Part shown: one piece after another, positions 1 through 5,044 of the stretch
How the letters are laid out: each line of letters opens with the position of its first letter
How positions within the stretch are numbered: the stretch's first letter is position 1
Assembly: GCA_938018155.1 (NCBI GenBank)
Contig: CALIIG010000199.1
Coordinates: forward strand, 1 to 5,044
Source: an uncultured Prevotella sp.
GTDB taxonomy: Bacteria > Bacteroidota > Bacteroidia > Bacteroidales > Bacteroidaceae
Direction of reading: 5' to 3'
Length of the DNA: 5,044 nt
Notes under the pieces: generated by a model
What the model was told of the DNA's origin: nothing
Seen by the model: the letters and a program-made list of their open reading frames with translations, nothing else
The model's database searches: none
Made by a program: the position numbers and the translations under genes

Positions 1-300
1 CATAAACCTGTCAACATATAACAACCATGCAGCAACGGAAACGCCGTAAAACTTTTTCGAAATAACCTAAACAATACGTAAAAATATATACAAAGGCATT
101 GTAGTTAAAAACGGTAAGAAGTATCTCAACAAATAATACAGCTTATACCATATAGTTTGCCAACCGGGGCAACACTTCGGTAAAAGCAACATAATAACGG
201 CCGACGAATGCAGACATGCTTTCGTCGGCCGCTTGCGTTATAAAACTTTTCAACCCATATGACGGAAACAGAAAAAAAAGGAAAAAACAGGAAATAAAAC
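1..300. other. Intergenic stretch without a recognisable gene
   Basis: All three plus frames are closed early and no convincing minus-strand frame is present. The stretch is A-rich and has no tRNA or other RNA fold I recognise. Its only structured element is the inverted repeat at 198-231. Bases 266-300 are a polypurine run rich in A-tracts just before the promoter at 301, which could act as an UP-like element; this is inference. On the minus strand an ATG at 17-15 stays open to the left edge, and another ATG lies at 3-1, so a divergent gene could begin at the edge, but five residues are not enough to call it. Confidence 0.5.
198..231. repeat. 11-bp perfect inverted repeat, possible terminator
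   Basis: The arm CGGCCGACGAA (198-208) is the exact reverse complement of TTCGTCGGCCG (221-231), around a 12-nt loop. Inside the loop GCA (210-212) can pair with TGC (217-219) after a T-T mismatch, giving a longer stem with a GACA tip. The stem is GC-rich in an AT-rich region, as in an intrinsic terminator. However, the plus-strand 3' flank (GCTTGCGTTATAAAACTTTT) has no proper T-run, and the minus-strand flank is only moderately T-rich. It may end transcription from a gene lying left of the window, or be a protein-binding palindrome. The direction is not determined. Confidence 0.5.
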
Positions 301-330
301 TTTGTTATTAGCTAATTTTCCTTAAATTTG
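301..330 (+). promoter_or_regulatory. Bacteroidetes-type promoter for the zinc-ribbon/RDD gene
   Basis: A TTTG box at 301-304 is followed after 18 nt by TAAATTTG at 323-330, which matches the TAnnTTTG -7 element of Bacteroidetes sigma-ABfr promoters; the usual -33/-7 spacing is about 19-21 nt. Transcription would start near 335-340, leaving a leader of roughly 15-20 nt before the ATG at 356. The leader (ACTAACAAAATACTTAACAAT) is A-rich and has no Shine-Dalgarno, as is usual for this phylum. Confidence 0.7.
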
Positions 331-355
331 TAGCACTAACAAAATACTTAACAAT

Positions 356-1042
356 ATGGAAACAAATCGTTGCCCCCAATGTGGAGCGCCTATTGAGAAA
401 GAAGAGAAGTGCTGTCCCAATTGCGGATGTCTGTTTTATAGTCAGGAAGGTAATGACTACCCGGACGACTTAAACGAGGATGACCTTGTAGAGCGAATAC
501 AAAACCGTATTCAGGGTAACGACAATGCGAAGCTGATTGACCGCTGGGGCAATGTAAATTTGAAGCATGTTAAGCAGGCAAGCGTAGGTAATAGGGTTAT
601 AGCGTTTCTGCTTGACCAGCTTGTTACGTTTATAATATCCATACCAGCCTTGGCAATGTTTTTGTTTATGATGATTGAGACCGGGCTTTTCCCTAAGGTT
701 TTCAACAATAATGTAAGAAGCACCGACACTATTTTCCTTCTTTATTTCATTCTGGGGTCGGTCTTTTTATTACTTCCTCTTTGCTACTCGCTGTTTAAAG
801 ACGGTATGAAGGGCGGTCAAAGCTATGGCAAACGCTGGATGGGAATACGCGTGATAAGCCTTGGAAACGGTGCTCCCTGCAACTATTTACAATCGGCACT
901 CAGACAATTTGTAAGCGGACTCATTTCGTTAATCCCCGTCTTTGGCTGGCTTATCGAACCGCTAATGGTGCTTTGTACTGACGACGGCAGGAGGTTAGCC
1001 GACCGCGCTGCCGGCACATTTGTTGTAAAAGCTGAAGAATAG
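356..1042 (+). CDS. Zinc-ribbon / RDD-domain membrane protein
   Basis: This 228-residue protein is complete. Residues 6-23 form a zinc ribbon with two CxxC knuckles (C6-x2-C9 and C20-x2-C23, with extra Cys19 and Cys25). An acidic, polar linker of about 50 residues follows. An RDD domain fills residues 75-226 and shows the family landmarks: Arg80 and Asp87 at the start of the first helix (NRVIAFLLD), the loop GQSYGKRWMGIRVIS (154-168), and the C-terminal DGRRLADRAAGTFVV (210-224). Hydrophobic segments near 82-107, 126-147 and 184-206 give the usual three membrane spans. RDD proteins are mostly uncharacterised; some have been linked to ion or solute transport, so a substrate cannot be named. 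The ATG at 356 is chosen because the zinc ribbon begins at once and a promoter lies 26 nt upstream. It is a single-gene unit, convergent with the glycogen genes, and no functional link to them is visible. Confidence 0.85.
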   Translation: METNRCPQCGAPIEKEEKCCPNCGCLFYSQEGNDYPDDLNEDDLVERIQNRIQGNDNAKLIDRWGNVNLKHVKQASVGNRVIAFLLDQLVTFIISIPALAMFLFMMIETGLFPKVFNNNVRSTDTIFLLYFILGSVFLLLPLCYSLFKDGMKGGQSYGKRWMGIRVISLGNGAPCNYLQSALRQFVSGLISLIPVFGWLIEPLMVLCTDDGRRLADRAAGTFVVKAEE

Positions 1043-1079
1043 CGGCGAAAATTTACATCGTAACGCAAAGACAAAAATA

Positions 1080-1120
1080 AAATAAGGTGCGGGAGTTCAG
1101 CCCACACCTTATTTGTTTTA
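1080..1120. terminator. Likely bidirectional intrinsic terminator after the RDD gene
   Basis: The arm AAATAAGGTG (1080-1089) pairs exactly with CACCTTATTT (1105-1114). After one C-A mismatch, GGG (1091-1093) pairs with CCC (1101-1103) around a 7-nt loop. The stem foot is followed on the plus strand by TTATTTGTTTTA, and on the minus strand by an equally T-rich TTATTTTTGTCTTT. It lies 37 nt past the RDD stop codon, so it most likely ends that transcript and could back up termination of the opposing glycogen genes. Confidence 0.8.
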
Positions 1121-1207
1121 CCTGCACATAAAAAACAAAAAATAACAAAGGAAACAAAGGGTTAACGATGTTTCCCGTAAACTTTTTTTACATGAAACAG
1201 AGGCAAA

Positions 1208-1244
1208 AACAAAAGGGCACTCTGTTGTGGAGTGCCCTTTTGTT
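1208..1244 (-). terminator. Strong intrinsic terminator of the minus-strand glycogen genes
   Basis: A perfect 15-bp stem pairs AACAAAAGGGCACTC (1208-1222) with GAGTGCCCTTTTGTT (1230-1244) around a 7-nt loop. On the minus strand the hairpin begins 30 nt after the GH57 stop codon and is followed by GTTTTTGCCT, the U-run of an intrinsic terminator. The opposite strand also ends in TTTTGTT, so it may stop plus-strand transcripts as well. With the hairpin at 1080-1120 it separates the two convergent units. Confidence 0.85.
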
Positions 1245-1273
1245 CAATATCAATGGAAAAATCAAACAGCCGT

Positions 1274-2683
1274 TTAATCGGTTTTGGCCGTCTTTTTCAC
1301 CGTTTTTTCTTTGGCTGTCTTGCTTTTTGTTGCTTTCTGCACATGAGTTTTACCCTCGTATTTCACGCGCAGGCTTTCGGTTGTAGCCTCTGTTTTCAGC
1401 AACTTTGCCTTTAAACGGGCAATCTCCCGGTCTTTCATCGCAAGCTCTTCATCCTCATTCCGGATAGTGGTTAGCAGGGAATTGAGCTGCTCATCGTCAA
1501 TATCCGACGGATAAAGAGCCTTTACACGGTTAATGAAATCGCCAAGAATATTCATGTAATTCGTAAATGCATCGAACGCACTGCTGTATATTCCGCGGTC
1601 AATGCCGACGTTCGAGGGCTTGGTTGTCATAAAGCGGAAGTTGTTACTGGCCTGTAAATAGTTCCAGTCTTGCATGATACGAGGTTCCTTGCAAATGCGT
1701 ACGCGCTCGGCTACACTGTATAATTTGTCAAAGGCTTCGCGCTGCATGGGATTGCCTAACCAGCTGCTTACGTCGCGTTCCTCATCTACCCACGACAAGG
1801 TATCGGGCACATCGAGTTCGCCCACTGATGTAAAATTCTTGCAAATATCCGACGGAGTAGAGAATGTTATGTTCTTATTCTTCGCAAAATGCGGCAAAGC
1901 GTAAATAAAATTCAGGATGTTTGACGAGAGCGGTTGGGCTATTCCAAGAGCCGACAATTCCATAAAGATGTTGACAACCCGCTCTTCAGCAGGGAGGGCT
2001 GCGATGCGATCGATATACTGATCGGCAAAAAGCGGGTAGCCTTTCCAACTGCTGTCGTTGAAGCGGAGGCTTATATCGTCGCTCAATGTAACGTCACGAA
2101 GCAGCAGTTTTAGTCTGGGAGCCAGCGCACAACTGTAAACATAGTGGGGCGATTTCCATCCCAAAACGTGCTTTGCGCCCTCTGTAAGCATTCCCTTAAA
2201 GCCGAGTCGTGCCACCTGTAAGCCAATATCGTCACTGTAAATAAGCGACGAATTGCGCAAAACCACAGGCTTCTTGCCAAAATATTCTTCCATTTTCTGA
2301 CACTGCATCTTGACATCTGTGGCAAAGCTTGCAGGGTCTTTCAATGCTGACAAGCCATGTGCGTAAGGCTCTGCAAGAAATTCTACACAGCCCGTTTTGT
2401 TTAATTCCTGCAGCTTTTCTATTACTTGAGGGGCATACAATTCGAGCTGTTCCATGCCTACTCCCGACAGCGAGAAAGCCACTTTAAAGAATTGGCCGTT
2501 CTCCTTTATCATGTCGCCGAGGGTGGATAACGCCGGCATGTACGAACGTTCAGCTATATCTGTGATGGTCCTTTCGTTCTCATAATCGTCATAATAGTAA
2601 TGATCGGTTCCTATATCAAAGAAGCGATAGCGTTTCAAATGGACGATTTGATGTATCTCAAAGTACAGGCAAATGGTTTTCAT
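1274..2683 (-). CDS. GH57 alpha-amylase-like protein, probable pseudoenzyme
   Basis: This complete 469-residue protein resembles GH57 alpha-amylases over residues 1-390. Region 1 reads YFEIHQIVHLKRYRFFD (7-23), with Ile where the family has HQP. Further landmarks are FSLSGVGMEQLELYAP (70-85) and DVPDTLSWVDEERDVSSWLGN (291-311). In region 3 the family's RNTELIY appears as RNSSLIY (143-149), so the nucleophile Glu is Ser146. In region 4 the family's MDYETFGEHQ appears as MELSALGIAQ (241-250), so the acid Asp is Glu242 and the flanking residues are lost. I infer little or no hydrolase activity; glucan binding or regulation is more likely. Residues 397-445 are heptad-rich and probably coiled-coil, followed by a basic Lys/Thr/Ala-rich tail (446-469). 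There is no signal peptide, so it should be cytoplasmic. The ATG at 2683 is chosen because region 1 starts at once; the leader is A-rich (AACAAAACAACA) without a Shine-Dalgarno. It is the last gene of the cluster, 125 nt after the glycosyltransferase. Confidence 0.88.
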   Translation of the reverse strand: MKTICLYFEIHQIVHLKRYRFFDIGTDHYYYDDYENERTITDIAERSYMPALSTLGDMIKENGQFFKVAFSLSGVGMEQLELYAPQVIEKLQELNKTGCVEFLAEPYAHGLSALKDPASFATDVKMQCQKMEEYFGKKPVVLRNSSLIYSDDIGLQVARLGFKGMLTEGAKHVLGWKSPHYVYSCALAPRLKLLLRDVTLSDDISLRFNDSSWKGYPLFADQYIDRIAALPAEERVVNIFMELSALGIAQPLSSNILNFIYALPHFAKNKNITFSTPSDICKNFTSVGELDVPDTLSWVDEERDVSSWLGNPMQREAFDKLYSVAERVRICKEPRIMQDWNYLQASNNFRFMTTKPSNVGIDRGIYSSAFDAFTNYMNILGDFINRVKALYPSDIDDEQLNSLLTTIRNEDEELAMKDREIARLKAKLLKTEATTESLRVKYEGKTHVQKATKSKTAKEKTVKKTAKTD

Positions 2684-2808
2684 ATTGTTGTTTTGTTAGA
2701 GGGTTCTTGTAATTTTATATCATGCTTATATCATAAAAGGAGTAACTTTACATTAAAAAGAAGATTTTTTTGCTTCAATAAGAGCTTTTTTTCGCATGAA
2801 AAGGAAGA
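2684..2808 (-). promoter_or_regulatory. AT-rich gap before the GH57 gene, with an 11-bp-period direct repeat
   Basis: This 125-nt gap is much longer than the 11-nt gap between the two genes upstream, so the GH57 gene may have its own control. It is very AT-rich, with A/T homopolymer runs near 2763-2771 and 2785-2792. TTATATCAT occurs twice (2715-2723 and 2726-2734), a period of 11 bp or about one helical turn, 31-52 nt before the coding start. I find no good TAnnTTTG box; the nearest minus-strand candidates (TAAAGTTA, TAAAATTA) each miss two positions. A promoter or operator here is therefore only suggested. Confidence 0.3.
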
Positions 2809-4077
2809 TTACTTCCAATGAAGTGTGCGGAGGTATAATTCCCTTATCCAGGCACCAGCCTTCTCCCATGTAATCTGCGCTACTTCCTTTTGTCCTTCCT
2901 CCTGCAGGTATTTGAAAAGGCTTTCACGATGGCAAATGCTGTAAATAGCATCGGCAAGGGCGTGAATATCCCAGTAATCGAGCTTAATACAATTGTCTAA
3001 AACCTCGGCGCAACCGCTCTGACGGGAGATGATTGTCGGCGTTCCACACTGCATTGCCTCCAATGGAGATATGCCGAAAGGCTCACTGACGGATGGCATT
3101 ACATACACATCGGAACTCTTAAGACATTCATAAACTTGCTTCCCACGCATGAAACCGGGGAAGTGAAAGCGGTCAGCGATACCGCGTTCAGCGGCTAAAT
3201 ATATCATTTCATCGAGCATATCGCCCGACCCTGCCATGCAAAACCTTACGTTATGCGTACGGTGAAGCACCATGTTGGCGGCCTCAACGAAATACTCCGG
3301 GCCTTTTTGCATCGTGATTCTACCGAGGAAAGTAACTACCTTTTCGCGGCCGTGGTGGTCGGGGCGCGGTATAAGCGCATTCTCTTTACTTAGCGGATAC
3401 ACTGCGTTATGAACAGTAAACACCTTTGACGGGTCTTGATGGTACTGATTAATAACCGTATTTCGCGTAAGGTCGCTGACGCACATGATGCAGTCTGCGT
3501 GGTCCATCCCATCCTTTTCAATACCATATACCGTTGGGTTTACATGGCCACGACTGCGGTCGTAGTCGGTAGCGTGCACATGAATACACAACGGTTTGCC
3601 GCTCACTTGCCTGGCATGGATGCCCGCCGGGTACGTAAGCCAGTCGTGAGCATGTATAATATCAAATTCCTCAGTGCGGGCAACTACCCCGGCAATAACC
3701 GAATAGTTGTTTATTTCTTCATTTAAATTAGACGGGTAACCGCCGGCAAACTCCATACATCCCAGGTCGTTGACGTTCATATAACGAAAGTCAGCATAGA
3801 TGTGATCGCGGTAACGGTAATAGTCTGCCGGCTCCATGATGTGCCCTATACGGTCTTTCAGATAATTGTTATCGATGTCACGATAGACAATGGGCACACA
3901 ATTCATTGCCACAATACGTGCAAAGGTATGGTCTTCATCGCCCTGTGGGCGGGGTAAACAAAGTGTTGTTTCAACGTCACCCTGTGCATGCAATCCTTCG
4001 GAAATACCAAAATTGGCCGTAGCTAAGCCGCCATAAACATGTGGAGGATACTCCCAACCAAACATCAGAACTTTCAT
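2809..4077 (-). CDS. GT4-family glycosyltransferase, glycogen-synthase-like
   Basis: This complete 422-residue GT-B glycosyltransferase resembles glycogen/starch synthases. The N-terminal domain opens with MKVLMFGWEYPPHVYGGLAT (1-20), containing the glycine loop that contacts donor and acceptor, and continues with HAHDWLTYPAG (142-152) and HVHATDYDRS (166-175). The C-terminal domain carries FLGRITMQKGPEYFVEAA (250-267), with the donor-phosphate-binding Arg253 and Lys258, and the retaining-GT EX7E motif SEPFGISPLEAMQCGTPTI (331-349) with Glu332 and Glu340. The expected reaction is transfer of glucose from a nucleotide sugar to an alpha-1,4-glucan chain in the cytoplasm; the donor (UDP- or ADP-glucose) cannot be read from sequence, and another GT4 specificity is possible. 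The ATG at 4077 is fixed by a perfect Shine-Dalgarno 7 nt upstream. The 11-nt distance from the debranching-enzyme stop implies one transcript and probably coupled translation. Confidence 0.88.
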   Translation of the reverse strand: MKVLMFGWEYPPHVYGGLATANFGISEGLHAQGDVETTLCLPRPQGDEDHTFARIVAMNCVPIVYRDIDNNYLKDRIGHIMEPADYYRYRDHIYADFRYMNVNDLGCMEFAGGYPSNLNEEINNYSVIAGVVARTEEFDIIHAHDWLTYPAGIHARQVSGKPLCIHVHATDYDRSRGHVNPTVYGIEKDGMDHADCIMCVSDLTRNTVINQYHQDPSKVFTVHNAVYPLSKENALIPRPDHHGREKVVTFLGRITMQKGPEYFVEAANMVLHRTHNVRFCMAGSGDMLDEMIYLAAERGIADRFHFPGFMRGKQVYECLKSSDVYVMPSVSEPFGISPLEAMQCGTPTIISRQSGCAEVLDNCIKLDYWDIHALADAIYSICHRESLFKYLQEEGQKEVAQITWEKAGAWIRELYLRTLHWK

Positions 4078-4084
4078 AAGCGGT

Positions 4085-4090
4085 CCTCCT
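4085..4090 (-). promoter_or_regulatory. Perfect Shine-Dalgarno AGGAGG overlapping the upstream stop codon
   Basis: The minus strand reads CAATAGGAGGACCGCTTATG: the TAG stop of the debranching enzyme (4091-4089) supplies the first AG of AGGAGG, and the ATG of the glycosyltransferase follows after 7 nt. A consensus Shine-Dalgarno is uncommon in Bacteroidetes and is absent before the other two complete genes here. Its overlap with the stop suggests that terminating ribosomes restart on the glycosyltransferase frame. Confidence 0.75.
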
Positions 4091-5044
4091 ATTGTTTATA
4101 TTTATAGGTGTCAAGGAAACCAAGCGCGCGCAAAATCTCTGCAACGTTCACGGCAAATGATATGGCTCCCCGTCCGTAGAAAGGCGGATTGCCGTCGAAA
4201 AGTTCAGGAATGGTCCCCAGACAACGATTAAACATTTCGTCTTCATAGTTTATCAGCTGTCGCTCAATAAAGCTAAGGCGCGTACGTTTATACAATTTCA
4301 GGCAGGCCTCCATATAAAAACCGCCTAACCATGGCCATGCCGTTCCCTGATGATACGCGTTGTCACGCTGAATCTGCGGACCGGTATACATGGGGTTATA
4401 GCCACTGCTCTTGGGCGAGAGCGACCGTAATCCCTTTGGCGTCAGCAGCTCACGGGTGCAAATATCAAGCACGGTTTTCTTTTGCTCAGATGATAATGGG
4501 GAATAATCAAAAGCGACAGGGAATATCATATTCGGCCTGACGCTCCAGTCTTGCCCGCCATCACTCACATAATCAAAAAGGTAACCATAGGGGGTCATAA
4601 AGGTTTTTAGAAAGGCTTGCTTGCATTTTTCGGCCATCTTCTCGTAACGAACGGCGCACTTTTTATCTTCTTTTGCAACAGCCAGACGGGCCGCAAACAT
4701 CAGGCCATTGTACCAAAGGGCGTTAAATTCAACAATAAAGCCCGTACGAGGAACTACCGGACGACCGTTCACTGTAGAGTTCATCCACGTAACTGCTTTC
4801 GTAAGGCCATTGGTTTTCAGCAGTCCGTTACTGTCGAGTTTGAGGTTAGGATGCTTGTTTGCCGATATATAATTGATAATGTCAAACACTAATTTGCCGT
4901 AAAGCGCGATGCAATCGTCCGTACCTACTTTCTTATCATACTGCTGAACACACCATATTGCCCACAAGGGAACGTCAGGCTGTTCGAGCTCTGAAATCTT
5001 TACCGTGAGAGGTTTACACTCCATAAACTCGCGCAAACCTTTCT
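4089..5044 (-). CDS. Glycogen debranching enzyme, GH133-like amylo-alpha-1,6-glucosidase (5' end outside the window)
   Basis: Only the C-terminal 318 or so residues are visible. Bacterial and archaeal-type enzymes are roughly 650 residues, so about half is missing. Numbering here starts at the codon 5036-5034. The visible part is the alpha/alpha-barrel glucosidase domain, with DVPLWAIWCVQQY (21-33), VTWMNSTVNGRPVVPRTG (82-99), VEFNALWYNGL (102-112), GLRSLSPKSSGYNPMYTG (202-219), RDNAYHQGTAWPWLGG (224-239) and IPELFDGNPPFYGRG (276-290). It should cleave alpha-1,6-linked glucose at glycogen branch points in the cytoplasm. Glu278 in PELFDG fits the general base. Asn86 stands where TWMD usually provides the acid Asp, which may affect activity. 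The TTG at 5036 (which would read LREFMECKPL) is not the true start, because the frame stays open to the edge and the domain needs more upstream. It is the first visible gene of the glycogen cluster, followed after 11 nt by the glycosyltransferase. Confidence 0.88.
   Translation of the reverse strand, partial: KGLREFMECKPLTVKISELEQPDVPLWAIWCVQQYDKKVGTDDCIALYGKLVFDIINYISANKHPNLKLDSNGLLKTNGLTKAVTWMNSTVNGRPVVPRTGFIVEFNALWYNGLMFAARLAVAKEDKKCAVRYEKMAEKCKQAFLKTFMTPYGYLFDYVSDGGQDWSVRPNMIFPVAFDYSPLSSEQKKTVLDICTRELLTPKGLRSLSPKSSGYNPMYTGPQIQRDNAYHQGTAWPWLGGFYMEACLKLYKRTRLSFIERQLINYEDEMFNRCLGTIPELFDGNPPFYGRGAISFAVNVAEILRALGFLDTYKYKQ

Noticed and set aside
1..17. Possible start of a minus-strand gene at the left edge (ATG at 17-15 or 3-1)
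   Set aside because: At most five codons are visible, with no good Bacteroidetes promoter upstream; TTTG at 95-92 followed by TAGGTTAT misses two positions of the -7 box.
120..200. tRNA or small structured RNA left of the inverted repeat
   Set aside because: No T-loop, anticodon stem or acceptor stem could be built; only 4-5 bp chance hairpins such as ACCG/CGGT were found.
1168..1414. Overlapping plus-strand open frames of 72 and 60 codons across the second terminator and the 3' end of the GH57 gene
   Set aside because: They run through a perfect terminator stem and the antisense of the Lys-rich tail; the compositions are artefactual.
2803..2816. Small hairpin GGAAG-ATTA-CTTCC at the glycosyltransferase stop, followed by TTTT on the minus strand
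   Set aside because: The 5-bp stem overlaps the stop codon and is too short for a convincing terminator; it could at most attenuate slightly.
3436..3726. 96-codon open frame on the plus strand inside the glycosyltransferase gene
   Set aside because: It is antisense to a well-supported GT4 gene, shows no recognisable domain, and has no promoter or ribosome site.
4617..4892. 91-codon open frame on the plus strand inside the debranching-enzyme gene
   Set aside because: Antisense shadow of conserved GH133 motifs; the translation resembles no family I know.
5034..5036. TTG codon as the start of the debranching enzyme
   Set aside because: The frame continues open to the window edge and the family needs about 300 more upstream residues, so the real start lies outside.
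1..5044. CRISPR array, defence system, insertion sequence or phage genes
   Set aside because: No regularly spaced repeats, transposase or integrase motifs, or nuclease/toxin domains in any credible frame; the content is ordinary chromosomal metabolism plus one membrane protein.

Overview
The window looks like a chromosomal segment from a Bacteroidales bacterium (Bacteroides/Prevotella-like). Three things point there: a Bacteroidetes-type promoter (TTTG, 18 nt, TAAATTTG) before the first gene; short A-rich leaders in place of a Shine-Dalgarno at most starts; and the gene order debranching enzyme - GT4 glycosyltransferase - GH57 alpha-amylase-like protein, which I recall as a glycogen-metabolism cluster in gut Bacteroidetes. 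The genus cannot be fixed from sequence reading alone.

Layout. Bases 1-355 hold no recognisable gene, only an 11-bp perfect inverted repeat (198-231) and the promoter of the first gene (301-330). Bases 356-1042 (+) encode a small membrane protein: an N-terminal zinc ribbon, a polar linker and an RDD domain. Bases 1043-1273 separate two convergent units and carry two hairpin terminators, one likely bidirectional (1080-1120) and one with a perfect 15-bp stem (1208-1244). From 1274 to the right edge everything is on the minus strand. Read 5'->3' on that strand it is: the C-terminal part of a GH133-like glycogen debranching enzyme (cut by the window end), a complete GT4 glycosyltransferase 11 nt downstream with a perfect AGGAGG overlapping the upstream stop, then a 125-nt AT-rich gap and a GH57 alpha-amylase-like protein.

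The minus-strand genes plausibly act together on a cytoplasmic alpha-glucan such as glycogen: the glycosyltransferase builds alpha-1,4 chains and the debranching enzyme removes alpha-1,6 branch glucose. The GH57 member aligns with the family along its length but appears to lack both catalytic carboxylates (Glu nucleophile replaced by Ser146, Asp acid replaced by Glu242), and it carries a coiled-coil plus a Lys/Thr/Ala-rich tail. It may therefore be a glucan-binding or regulatory pseudoenzyme. This is the most interesting feature of the window; a GH57 'alpha-amylase-like' subgroup with substituted catalytic residues is, to my knowledge, already described. A second point is Asn in place of the usual Asp in the TWMD motif of the debranching enzyme. 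I see no mobile element, CRISPR array, RNA gene or defence system here.
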